A stretch of DNA of 19,185 bases from the NCBI GenBank assembly GCA_026985655.1, contig JALSQB010000017.1, positions 1 to 19,185 on the forward strand, given 5' to 3'. Each line of letters opens with the position of its first letter. Position 1 is the first letter of the stretch. Below are positions 5,495 through 13,057 of the stretch, piece after piece. The position numbers were made by a program, and so were the translations under genes. Source of the stretch: Campylobacteraceae bacterium (lineage in GTDB: Bacteria; Campylobacterota; Campylobacteria; Campylobacterales; Sulfurovaceae). The notes beneath the pieces are model-generated. The model did not search any database and had not been told where the DNA came from. It saw only the letters and a list, made by a program, of their open reading frames with translations.

Positions 5495-6873
5495 ACCTCT
5501 AAAGTTTTTTTAATAAGTTGGGCAACACTCTCAGCTCGTGTGCCTAAAACCACTTGAATGGTCGTTTCATTTGGTTTTATAACGCCTTTAGCACCAAGCT
5601 TTTTAAACTGTTCCTCGTTTAAGCCTTTTGAGCTTTTAACTTCCATTCTAAGTCGCGTAATACACGCATCAGTAGAGACAATGTTTTCTGCTCCTCCTAA
5701 AGCTTCTATGAATGCTAAGGCTTCATTTGAATTGTCGGCTTGTTCTTCTGTTTCGTCATTAGAAAATATTTTGTAGTTGAAGATTTTTATGGTGTAGTAA
5801 GAAAGCACAAAATAAATAGCCCCAAAAAGCAAACCAAGAGGTAAAATGAGTAGAGGATTTTTAGCCAGTTTGTAGTTAATAACATAGTCAATAAACCCTG
5901 CTGAAAAACCGTAGCCATGGTGAATGTCCAAGAAGTGAGCAGAAGCTACGGCCAAACCTGTGAGAATGGCATGGAGTAGAAACAATAGAGGAGCGATGAA
6001 TAAAAAGAGAAACTCTAAAGGTTCGGTAATGCCTGTTAAAAAGGAAGTGAGTGCTACTCCAAACAAGATAGCCCCTGCTTTTTTCTTTTGAGCCTTATCG
6101 GTGGTCGCATAGATAGCCAATGCCATAGCAGGTAAGCCAAACATCATCGTCACGTAAAACCCTGCCATGTAAATTCCTGCTTTGGGGTCACCTGCAAAGA
6201 AACGGTGTAAATCGCCATTGGCAACCAATTCTGCTCCATCTTTAACGTAGTGATACTCACCCACTTGAAAAAGAAAAACAGAGTTTAAGATATGGTGAAG
6301 CCCTAAGGGAATGAGCAGACGATTAAGTGTTCCGTAGAGAAATGAACCCAATTCATCTAGGCTTATGATTGCATTTGAAAAAGCATCAATGCCACTTTGT
6401 GCATAGTGCCAAAAGTGACCTGCTAGAACTCCCACTAAAATGGCACTTAGTGCAGTGATAATAGGCACAAAACGTTTTCCTCCAAAGAAGCCTAAGAACT
6501 CTGGGGGCTTGATGGTGTGAAAACGATTGTAGAGCGTTCCAGCTAAAACACCGATGATGATACCAATGAAAACCCCTAAGTTTAGCTCTTTATCTATTTC
6601 TAGGTAAACAGATTTAGCAATGAGCAGACCCACAGCTCCTGCTAGGGCTGCTGCTCCGTCACTGTTTTTAGAGAGTCCATAGGCAATCCCTACGGCAAAG
6701 AGCATGTCTAGGTTTGAGAAAATAGCCTCTCCAGCTACTTTCATAATATTGGCGATTTGTCCATCTATGAAGGGAATATCTCCAAAACCTAAACGAAGTA
6801 AAATCGCTGCAATGGGTAACACAGCAATGGGGGTCATGAGGGCTTTACCGATTTTTTGGAAGAAGTTAAACAT
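5491..6873 (-). CDS. nagE: PTS permease IICB, N-acetylglucosamine/glucose type, lacking the IIA domain
   Basis: A 460-residue inner-membrane sugar phosphotransferase permease. Residues 1-365 are the hydrophobic IIC transport domain and match E. coli NagE closely: KALMTPIAVLPIAAILLR at the start, FFGGKRFVPI, GDLHRFFAGD, MMFGLPAMALAIY, and the substrate-site motif GITEP at 281-285 with E284, then HHGYGFSAGFIDY. A linker (about 370-385) leads to IIB, with the phosphocysteine C404 in STDACITRLR. E. coli NagE continues into a IIA domain (about 650 residues in all); here the protein stops right after IIB, so a separate EIIA of glucose type is needed and none is present in the window. GlcNAc is the likeliest sugar, with glucose or glucosamine possible. 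The stop overlaps the convergent modA stop. Confidence 0.93.
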   Translation of the reverse strand: MFNFFQKIGKALMTPIAVLPIAAILLRLGFGDIPFIDGQIANIMKVAGEAIFSNLDMLFAVGIAYGLSKNSDGAAALAGAVGLLIAKSVYLEIDKELNLGVFIGIIIGVLAGTLYNRFHTIKPPEFLGFFGGKRFVPIITALSAILVGVLAGHFWHYAQSGIDAFSNAIISLDELGSFLYGTLNRLLIPLGLHHILNSVFLFQVGEYHYVKDGAELVANGDLHRFFAGDPKAGIYMAGFYVTMMFGLPAMALAIYATTDKAQKKKAGAILFGVALTSFLTGITEPLEFLFLFIAPLLFLLHAILTGLAVASAHFLDIHHGYGFSAGFIDYVINYKLAKNPLLILPLGLLFGAIYFVLSYYTIKIFNYKIFSNDETEEQADNSNEALAFIEALGGAENIVSTDACITRLRMEVKSSKGLNEEQFKKLGAKGVIKPNETTIQVVLGTRAESVAQLIKKTLEV

Positions 6874-6939
6874 ATAGAAAACCTTAAGAAGTATTTTAAA
6901 AAAATATTTTTTAAGATTTTAGCATATTTTGAAAGAAAG

Positions 6940-6959
6940 CTTCTCCTAAAAAGGAGAAG
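6940..6959 (-). terminator. Intrinsic terminator after the DUF481 gene
   Basis: On the - strand CTTCTCCT-TTTT-AGGAGAAG forms a perfect 8-bp stem with a 4-base loop, followed by the pyrimidine-rich CTTTCTTTC. It lies 12 bases past the DUF481 stop and 67 bases before the permease start. It would reduce read-through, so the permease is either attenuated relative to the upstream genes or has its own promoter in 6874-6939. Confidence 0.65.
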
Positions 6960-6970
6960 TAGAGAAAGAT

Positions 6971-7765
6971 TTAAAAGTTGTATCCTAATCTTACAATGGT
7001 TTTAGTATCTGTTTTCTTAAAGCCTACTGGTGGTAAGTTGTCATAATTTACTTCAGCTTCTAGGGTTAGGCTCAGATTTTGGGCAACGGCAACATTGACA
7101 CCTACTGCACTTAAAACTTCATAATCATGACGCATGTCATCATAGTTTTCCATCGCACCTGCTTTAAAGTAAAACTTTGAAACCTTATTGAGTTGATTGT
7201 GGTACTCTACATATTGGTTTAATGCACCAAATTCATCTGTTGCTTGTGCGTTGGCATAGTTTAAAATATTGTAAGATGTACCGAGTTTAAACAGAAGGCT
7301 CTGTGTTGCATCTTTATATAACTCTTTACCTAATCCAATACCAATGGCTGTTTTAGAATCATAGTTTTTAAAGTCTGGATTGTTTAGCCAATTGACACCC
7401 ATGTAGCCCAACCAACCATTAGCAATAATTTGTTCTAATCCTAAGTTCGCAGTAAACTCTTGATCACTTTTAACTGAATTATTTTCTGTAAAAAAAGCAG
7501 AAGTATCAAATCCTACTTTTAACTCTTGGTTATCATAACCACTGGTAATGAATGAAGCATCATATTTACCGTTGGCATTGAGGGTTTCTGTATTACCTGA
7601 AGTTGTCGAAAATCCAAGATTGAAACTCTGTTTTAGCTCTTTTTGTGCTTCGATAGTGCTTTTATTTGAATATTTTGCTTCTACATCGCTAATGGTGTCT
7701 ATATCTGCTTGGGCAAGTGTCGCCACACTTAAGAGTGCTATAATTGAATATGTTATTTTTTTCAT
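6971..7765 (-). CDS. DUF481-like outer-membrane beta-barrel protein
   Basis: A 264-residue exported protein. I choose the ATG at 7765 over the in-frame ATG at 7792 because AAGGAATTAACA precedes it and the protein then opens with a normal signal peptide (MKKITYSIIALLSVATLAQA, cleavage before D21). The mature part begins with a short charged helix, then FNLGFSTTSGNTETLNANGKYDA, the hallmark of the DUF481/YdiY family, followed by alternating beta strands with Tyr/Phe-rich ends and a final strand closing with Phe (TKTIVRLGYNF), the outer-membrane insertion signature. Its function is unknown. It lies between the PTS phosphocarrier and permease genes, so a role in sugar passage across the outer membrane or in envelope adjustment is possible. 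Hairpins flank it on both sides (7787-7806, 6940-6959). Confidence 0.85.
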   Translation of the reverse strand: MKKITYSIIALLSVATLAQADIDTISDVEAKYSNKSTIEAQKELKQSFNLGFSTTSGNTETLNANGKYDASFITSGYDNQELKVGFDTSAFFTENNSVKSDQEFTANLGLEQIIANGWLGYMGVNWLNNPDFKNYDSKTAIGIGLGKELYKDATQSLLFKLGTSYNILNYANAQATDEFGALNQYVEYHNQLNKVSKFYFKAGAMENYDDMRHDYEVLSAVGVNVAVAQNLSLTLEAEVNYDNLPPVGFKKTDTKTIVRLGYNF

Positions 7766-7786
7766 TGTTAATTCCTTAATATTATT

Positions 7787-7806
7787 AAACAAGTTTTAAC
7801 TTGTTT
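7787..7806 (-). terminator. Hairpin between ptsI and the DUF481 gene
   Basis: AAACAAGT-TTTA-ACTTGTTT gives a perfect 8-bp stem (9 bp with a 2-base loop), 24 bases past the ptsI stop. On the - strand it is followed by AATAATATTAAGG, only weakly T-rich, and it ends 21 bases before the DUF481 start. It could be a leaky terminator, an mRNA-stabilising stem or an operator. Confidence 0.45.
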
Positions 7807-7830
7807 GGAATAATAGATAGGAATTGTGGA

Positions 7831-9699
7831 TTAACCGTGTAATTTAATATTAATATTATTTTTTAAACTAGGTATAATCTTAGGTGATATAGAGAGATTT
7901 AAATAGCCTATATTAATTAATTCAGATGATATTTTTTCTAATCCTGCGAGTTCTCCACAGATACTAATGGGTTTGTCTGTATTGGCTTTAATATATTTTA
8001 ATGTTTCCATTAAAATAGGGGAGCTTAAATCGACACTTAGTGTAGGGTGCGTTCGCTCAATGGCAAAGAGGTATTGGGTTAAATCGTTTGAGCCAATGGA
8101 GTAAAAATCGACAAGATTATTAAACTCTTTGAGGGCAAAGATAACAGAGGGAACTTCTAGCATAATGCCAAATTGTATGTTAGATATGTCTAAGTTATGC
8201 TCTTTGGCTACAGCTTGGGCAATGTTTTTGGCTTGGCTGAACTCTTGTGTTGTGCTGACCATTGGGAACATGATTTTGATGGTTTTATTATTTGTATGGC
8301 TGTTCTTAACGGCTTGAAATATGGCTAAGAGTTGCTCTTTAAATAGGTTTAGCTCTTGCAAGGAGAAGCGTATGCCCCTTATGCCTAAAAATGGATTATC
8401 TTCTTTTGTCATCTTGATGTAGGGTAAAGATTTGTCTCCTCCTATGTCTAGGGTTCTAATCGTCACTTCATCAAAGAGTTCAAAAACCTCTTCATAGGCT
8501 TGGGTTTGCTCTTCTATGCTAGGCTTTTTTTCTGTAAATAAAAATTCTGTCCTAAAAAGTCCAATACCATCAGCTCCCTGCTCTTGTGCTTCTTTTGCTG
8601 TTGTTGGATTGGTAATATTGGCTAAGATTTTAATGGCTTTGTTCTCTTTAGTCATTAATTTCTCAAAACGTTTCTCATAGGCTTGATTTTGCTCTGTTTT
8701 GAGTTTTTCTATTTTAGCGTAAGCTTTTTCTAAATCATGTGGCGTAGGAGAAGCAATAAATTGAGCAGAAGAGGCATCTAAAAGTGAGAGCGTGTTTTGA
8801 TTTGTTATGTTTATTGTCTTATTGGCAATGATGCTTGGTATTTGAAATGAACGTAATAAAATAGCCACATGAGAGCTGGTTGAACCACTACTTAAAATGA
8901 CACCTTTTATAGAGAGTTTACTTAAGGCTTCTACTTCACTAGGAAGTAGCTCCTCTTTGCCAATTAAAAGAATATAGTCTTGATTATCAGGTAAGCGAAA
9001 TTTTGTCTCTACTCCCATGTGTGATTCAATACGTTTTTTAAGGTCTTGGTAATCAAGCATTCGAGATTCAAATCTACCTCCACGAAGTTCTTCTATGGCT
9101 TGGTCAATGTTATGAAACTCTTTTTGAAAAACATCAGAATCAAGTAGGGCTTGATGGGCTAAAAAAATTTCTGCCTCTTTTTTATCTTTATGTGCTTCAT
9201 ATAGCTTTTGTAAATCTTTGGCTGTTTGGCTTAATGCCTCTTGTAAGTTTATGGCATTATTATTAATAATGCGTTCTTTAAAGTAAGTAATAGTCTTAGC
9301 AACGGCAACGCCTTTAGAGATAACACTCCCTTTGATAGCTTGGGCTTCATAGAATTCTTTTTCATCTTCTAGTTGCTTTTTAATATTATCTTCATTGTCT
9401 TCTTGCATCAATTTTTTAAAAAAGAGTGTAAGTTCTTCACTGGCTTTTTGGGCATCTTCTCCTTGAACTTTTAGAACAAAAGTATCTTCTTTTTCTAAAG
9501 ATAAAGCCAAAATGTTAGGAACTTGTGTTGCTGAGGTCTCTTTGTTATTGGCAAGTAGGCTAATACTTGCTTTATATTTTTTAACTTCATTGACAAACTT
9601 AGCAATGGGACGCAGGTGAAAACCATTTGATGAGGTAATAGTAAGGGGTGTTGTGATGACTTCTTGTTTGTTAAATAATTTTTTTAAAAAGTTTTTCAT
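7831..9699 (-). CDS. ptsI: HPr-Enzyme I fusion, PTS phosphotransferase
   Basis: A 622-residue cytoplasmic protein combining both general PTS carriers. Residues about 18-98 are HPr, with the phosphohistidine H28 in NGFHLRP. The position matching the regulatory Ser46 is Gln, so HPr-kinase control is unlikely. After a charged linker, residues about 122-622 are Enzyme I: H277 in GSTSSHVAILLRSFQIPSI is the phosphohistidine. The PEP-binding barrel shows GIGLFRTEFLF, DIGGDKSLPYI, FGIMLEVPS, YSIGSNDLTQYLFA and C581 in SICGELAG. The EI part is about 75 residues shorter than E. coli EI. Part of this is in the HPr-binding helical subdomain and about 30 residues at the C-terminus, plausible in a protein with HPr attached. 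There is no IIA domain. It starts 45 bases after msrBA, and a weak ribosome site and an inverted repeat lie in that gap. Confidence 0.95.
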   Translation of the reverse strand: MKNFLKKLFNKQEVITTPLTITSSNGFHLRPIAKFVNEVKKYKASISLLANNKETSATQVPNILALSLEKEDTFVLKVQGEDAQKASEELTLFFKKLMQEDNEDNIKKQLEDEKEFYEAQAIKGSVISKGVAVAKTITYFKERIINNNAINLQEALSQTAKDLQKLYEAHKDKKEAEIFLAHQALLDSDVFQKEFHNIDQAIEELRGGRFESRMLDYQDLKKRIESHMGVETKFRLPDNQDYILLIGKEELLPSEVEALSKLSIKGVILSSGSTSSHVAILLRSFQIPSIIANKTINITNQNTLSLLDASSAQFIASPTPHDLEKAYAKIEKLKTEQNQAYEKRFEKLMTKENKAIKILANITNPTTAKEAQEQGADGIGLFRTEFLFTEKKPSIEEQTQAYEEVFELFDEVTIRTLDIGGDKSLPYIKMTKEDNPFLGIRGIRFSLQELNLFKEQLLAIFQAVKNSHTNNKTIKIMFPMVSTTQEFSQAKNIAQAVAKEHNLDISNIQFGIMLEVPSVIFALKEFNNLVDFYSIGSNDLTQYLFAIERTHPTLSVDLSSPILMETLKYIKANTDKPISICGELAGLEKISSELINIGYLNLSISPKIIPSLKNNINIKLHG

Positions 9700-9704
9700 T
9701 ATAA

Positions 9705-9732
9705 ATTATGCCTAATATTTTTTAGACATAAT
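9705..9732 (-). promoter_or_regulatory. Inverted repeat in the msrBA-ptsI gap, candidate operator or attenuator
   Basis: ATTATGCCTAA (9705-9715) and TTAGACATAAT (9722-9732) are 11-base arms with 10 of 11 pairs matching, around a 6-base T-rich spacer. The repeat fills most of the gap, ending six bases before the ptsI ATG, so a protein or an RNA stem here would affect ptsI initiation. No T-run typical of a terminator follows. Its role is inferred. Confidence 0.45.
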
Positions 9733-9743
9733 CTTAACATAAA

Positions 9744-10601
9744 TTAAAACCTCTTTGTATAAACATGACAATAAGGGGTAGAATTTCTTAACTTATAATA
9801 GTTTTGATGCTCCTCTTCTGCTTTATAGAACGTATGCTCATTGGCATCTTTTATCATTGTGGCAATCTGCATACCTTTGTCTTCTAATTGATTGATTAAA
9901 ATCTGTACGGTATCTTCCTCTTCTACATTGTTAGTAAATACAGCTGAAAGATACTGGGGACCAATATCTGGACCTTGCCCGTTCATCTGTTCAGGGTTAT
10001 GGGTTTCAAAAAAGAGTTTACATAGACTTTCAAAAGAGATAACATCTGGGTCATAAGTCACCTCTACTGTCTCTAAGTGACCTGTCTGCTTACCACAAAC
10101 TTCTCTGTAACTTGGGTCTTCTACATGTCCACCCATGTAGCCAGAGTCAGCATTAAAGACACCCTCTTGTTGGTCAAACCAATACTCTGTTCCCCAAAAA
10201 CATCCAGAAGCAAAGTAAGCTTTTTTATATTGGCTATTATTGTCGATAGACTCAAAGTTTAGCGAAATAGAATTAACACAGTGCCGTGTACTTTTAGGGG
10301 TGAGTTGTTCACCTCTAAAAACATGTCCTAAATGTCCTTCACAAGTGGCACATACAATCTCTACGCGTCGTCCATCGGCATCAGGAATTTCTTTAACAGC
10401 ATGCATAATAGTATCATCAAAACTTGGCCAACCCGAACCTGAATCAAATTTATCATTTGAGTTAAAGAGTGGGGTATTACACTTTTTACAATGGTAAGTT
10501 CCTGCTTCATAGAACTTATCATACTTACCACTAAAAGGCATCTCTGTCCCTTTGTTTTCTATCACGCGTACCTCTTCAGCTGTTAAATTGTTAAATTTCA
10601 T
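9744..10601 (-). CDS. msrBA: Bifunctional methionine sulfoxide reductase, MsrB-MsrA fusion
   Basis: A 285-residue protein that repairs oxidised methionine of both stereochemistries. Residues 1-120 are MsrB: a zinc site formed by C38/C41 and C84/C87, the motifs SGSGWPSF and GHLGHVF, and the catalytic cysteine C108 in RHCVNSISL, acting on the R-sulfoxide. Residues about 126-285 are MsrA: catalytic C134 in ASGCFWGTEYWF, then GYMGG, TGHLETVEVTYDP and C169 and C278 as candidate resolving cysteines, acting on the S-sulfoxide. There is no signal peptide, so it is cytoplasmic. The order B-then-A is the reverse of the more familiar MsrA-MsrB fusions, including the Helicobacter one. A good AGGAAG ribosome site precedes the ATG. 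ptsI follows 44 bases downstream, and lpxC is divergent. Confidence 0.95.
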   Translation of the reverse strand: MKFNNLTAEEVRVIENKGTEMPFSGKYDKFYEAGTYHCKKCNTPLFNSNDKFDSGSGWPSFDDTIMHAVKEIPDADGRRVEIVCATCEGHLGHVFRGEQLTPKSTRHCVNSISLNFESIDNNSQYKKAYFASGCFWGTEYWFDQQEGVFNADSGYMGGHVEDPSYREVCGKQTGHLETVEVTYDPDVISFESLCKLFFETHNPEQMNGQGPDIGPQYLSAVFTNNVEEEDTVQILINQLEDKGMQIATMIKDANEHTFYKAEEEHQNYYKLRNSTPYCHVYTKRF

Positions 10602-10731
10602 ATTTACTTCCTAGAAATGTTTTATAATTGGGTTTTTATAACATCATTAATGAAAAATTAGCTATAAAAATTAAAGCTTTAGAGTAATTTTTTGCTTTTA
10701 AAGCCAAATAGTTACAAAGAATACACGATTG

Positions 10732-10762
10732 TGATATAATATTATTTTAAAAGAGTTAAGGA
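10732..10762 (+). promoter_or_regulatory. lpxC promoter (extended -10) and ribosome site
   Basis: TGATATAAT (10732-10740) is a perfect extended -10, TGnTATAAT, with no obvious -35, typical of Campylobacterota promoters. The transcription start would be near 10747 and AAGGA at 10758-10762 is the ribosome site. The same word TTGTGATATAAT recurs upstream of ribD. The rest of the 171-base divergent gap, 10602-10731, is AT-rich and must contain the msrBA promoter, which I cannot place with confidence. Confidence 0.7.
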
Positions 10763-10772
10763 ATATAAATTT

Positions 10773-11657
10773 ATGAATCAAAGAACTATTAGTCAAGTAG
10801 TCGAAGTTATTGGTATTGGTTTACATAAAGGTGAACCTATTAAGTTACGCCTTGAACCTTTAGGTGTCAATGCAGGAATTGTTTTTTATAGAGAAGATTT
10901 AGCATTGACTATTCCTCTCTCTCCTTCATCTGTGGTCGATACACAGATGGCTACGGTTATTGGTAATGAGAAAGGAACTATTTCAACTATTGAGCATTTT
11001 CTTTCAGCTGTTTATGCCTACGGTATTGACAACATGCGTGTGGTAGTAGATGGTAATGAGATGCCAATTATGGACGGCTCTGCTGCTTCATTTTGTCTGC
11101 TTTTAGATGAAGCAGGTATTCAAGAACAAGATGCTTCTAAAAAGATTATGTGTATTAAAAAAACAGTTGAAGTACGAGATGGAGATAAATTTGTAAGAGT
11201 TGAACCAAGTAATCGTGCGACGTTTGATTTTGCCATAGATTTTGAACATCCTGTTATTGGTCAGCAGTCGCAAGCCTACTCTTTTGGAACAAAACCTTTT
11301 ATAGAAGAGATTGCACGAGCAAGAACTTTTGGTTTTGCTCGTGACATTCAGTATTTACAGAGTATCAATTTAGCTTTGGGTGCAAGTTTGAACAATGCCA
11401 TTGGACTTGATGATGAAAAAGTATTAAACCCAGAAGGCTTAAGATTTGACAATGAGTTTGCTCGACATAAAATTTTAGATGCTATGGGTGACATGATGGT
11501 GACAGGTCACAATATCTTAGGGGCATACAGCTCTTTTGCAGGAAGTCATAAACTCAACCACGAATTAACAGTAGCCCTTTTAGCTGATAGTGCAAATTAT
11601 GAAATGGTCTCACTTTCAAAAGTACAAAGTCGGGAGTTTGTAAAAAGTTTTGCCTAG
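10773..11657 (+). CDS. lpxC: UDP-3-O-acyl-N-acetylglucosamine deacetylase (LpxC)
   Basis: A 294-residue zinc amidase catalysing the committed step of lipid A synthesis in the cytoplasm. Zinc ligands are H75 in STIEHFLSA, H232 and D236 in FARHKILDAMGDM, and the catalytic histidine is H259 in GSHKLNHEL, all matching E. coli H79, H238, D242 and H265. E74 supplies the general base. The N-terminal NQRTISQVVEVIGIGLHKGEP is the usual opening of the first domain, and the length is slightly short of the E. coli enzyme's 305. It opens a compact + strand block; the next gene starts inside its last codons (TTG at 11650), so translation is coupled. Preceded by an extended -10 promoter. Confidence 0.97.
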   Translation: MNQRTISQVVEVIGIGLHKGEPIKLRLEPLGVNAGIVFYREDLALTIPLSPSSVVDTQMATVIGNEKGTISTIEHFLSAVYAYGIDNMRVVVDGNEMPIMDGSAASFCLLLDEAGIQEQDASKKIMCIKKTVEVRDGDKFVRVEPSNRATFDFAIDFEHPVIGQQSQAYSFGTKPFIEEIARARTFGFARDIQYLQSINLALGASLNNAIGLDDEKVLNPEGLRFDNEFARHKILDAMGDMMVTGHNILGAYSSFAGSHKLNHELTVALLADSANYEMVSLSKVQSREFVKSFA

Positions 11658-12108
11658 TAAATACGAAATCCTTATTATCTCTATTGCTTCACCCCTACTA
11701 ATCGGGGTTTATGAGAACAGTAAACTCATAGAAACGGTTGAAAGTTCGGGGAAAAGCTCTGAAGTTTTATTGAAAATTTTAACAGAGTTGTCTGCTAAAT
11801 ATGACTATCAACGTCTTATCTATACCTCAGGGCCGGGTTCATATATGGCGATTAAATTAAGCTATATTACCTTACGCTCTTTAGAAATTTTAAAAGAGAT
11901 ACCTTTTGATGCGTGTGAAGCTTTTGAACTAAATGAAAATAAACCCATAAAAGCTATGGGAAAGTTATACTTTATCAAAGAAAAAAACACTATAATAACA
12001 AAAAAATTTGATGAGGTGTTAGAGCAACGGTTTGCATTACCTTCCATGTTGAGTGAAGTGACTCTTTTAGACAATAATAAACCGTTGTATATTCTTCCTG
12101 CCGTGTAA
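11650..12108 (+). CDS. tsaB: Short TsaB-like protein (tRNA t6A synthesis), degenerate
   Basis: A 152-residue protein starting at TTG (11650), overlapping the lpxC stop by 8 bases; no in-frame ATG exists near the start. The segment TSGPGSYMAIKLSYITLRSLEI matches TsaB's GPGSFTG(L/V)R motif region, and the N-terminus (ILIISIASPLLIGVYENSK) follows the strand pattern of the ASKHA fold, but the usual LDT is replaced by ISIAS. E. coli TsaB has 231 residues; here most of the second half is missing. TsaB is a non-catalytic scaffold that partners TsaD and TsaE in making the t6A modification of ANN-decoding tRNAs. A short form at this position next to lpxC and thrB is, as I recall, usual in this phylum. 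Confidence 0.7.
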   Translation: MPSKYEILIISIASPLLIGVYENSKLIETVESSGKSSEVLLKILTELSAKYDYQRLIYTSGPGSYMAIKLSYITLRSLEILKEIPFDACEAFELNENKPIKAMGKLYFIKEKNTIITKKFDEVLEQRFALPSMLSEVTLLDNNKPLYILPAV

Positions 12109-12139
12109 TTTTTATTACAACATCGACAAAGGAAGTACT

Positions 12140-13036
12140 TTGTTTGTTTCTGTACCAGCGACATCAGCCAATCTTGGACCAGGTTTTGACACACTTGGTT
12201 TAGCCATTAATTTTCGTAATGAAATTATTATTAAACCTTCACGATTTTTTTCAGTCTCTACTCGTGGAGAGGGAGCTGAAAATCCTCATATCCGTAAAAA
12301 TATTCTTTTTATGAATATCTTCAATAAACAATTTGCAAAGATTAAAGGCTATAAAGAGGGTGATAGAAGAGAAAATTTTTGTTTTGAGTTTACCAATCGC
12401 ATTCCTATTTCTCGTGGATTAGGTTCCTCTTCAGCTGTTATTACTGCTGCCCTTACTTCAGCTTATGTCGCCGCTGGAGAACGTTACAATAAACGTAAAC
12501 TTTTAAATTTGGCATTAGAGTATGAACCTCACCCTGATAACATTACACCTGCTGTTATGGGTGGGTTTAATGTCGCTTGCGTGGAAGATAAAAAAGTCTA
12601 TTCTAAAAAACGTAAAGTACCTGAATATTTACGTGCTGTTTTAGTCATTCCCAACAAAACAATCTCTACGGCAAAGTCACGAAATGTTTTACCTGATTTA
12701 TACCGAACGGAAGAGATGGTTTATTCCCTTTCACGTTCTTCTTTTATGACATCTCTTTTTATGACAGAGTCTTGGGATTTACTCAAAATTGCTTCAAAAG
12801 ATATGATTCACCAAACAAGAAGAATGAAACAATTACCCGATTTGTTTGAAGTACAAAAAATAGCATTGGCAAATGGGGCATTAATGAGTACCCTTTCAGG
12901 TTCAGGTTCTACGTTCTTTTCGCTGTGTTATGCTGATGATGCAAGCAAGATTCACCAAGCTTTGGCGAAAAAATTCCCTAAATTTAGAGTCTTTACGAAA
13001 ACTCTTGACAATTACGGTGTAACTTCAAAGAGTTAA
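12140..13036 (+). CDS. thrB: Homoserine kinase
   Basis: A 298-residue GHMP-family kinase that phosphorylates L-homoserine with ATP, the penultimate step to threonine. All three GHMP motifs are visible: the N-terminal VPATSANLGPGFDTLG (residues 5-20), the phosphate-binding loop PISRGLGSSSAV (G93-S98), and the C-terminal STLSGSGSTFFSL. HPDNITPAVMGGFNVA is the conserved middle segment. The start is TTG at 12140, supported by AAAGGAAG at 12128-12135 and by the protein opening immediately on the first motif; no upstream ATG fits. A 31-base gap follows the TsaB-like gene. It belongs to the same + strand transcription unit. Confidence 0.95.
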   Translation: MFVSVPATSANLGPGFDTLGLAINFRNEIIIKPSRFFSVSTRGEGAENPHIRKNILFMNIFNKQFAKIKGYKEGDRRENFCFEFTNRIPISRGLGSSSAVITAALTSAYVAAGERYNKRKLLNLALEYEPHPDNITPAVMGGFNVACVEDKKVYSKKRKVPEYLRAVLVIPNKTISTAKSRNVLPDLYRTEEMVYSLSRSSFMTSLFMTESWDLLKIASKDMIHQTRRMKQLPDLFEVQKIALANGALMSTLSGSGSTFFSLCYADDASKIHQALAKKFPKFRVFTKTLDNYGVTSKS

Positions 13037-13057
13037 TAACAAAAGTTAGGTATAATT

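Noticed and set aside
7766..7792. Upstream ATG for the DUF481 gene
   Set aside because: It would place nine polar residues before the signal peptide and falls in the hairpin stem; the ATG at 7765 is preceded by AAGGAAT.
13051..13056. TATAAT just before ylxR as a promoter
   Set aside because: It is one base from the ATG, so a transcript from it would start inside the gene.
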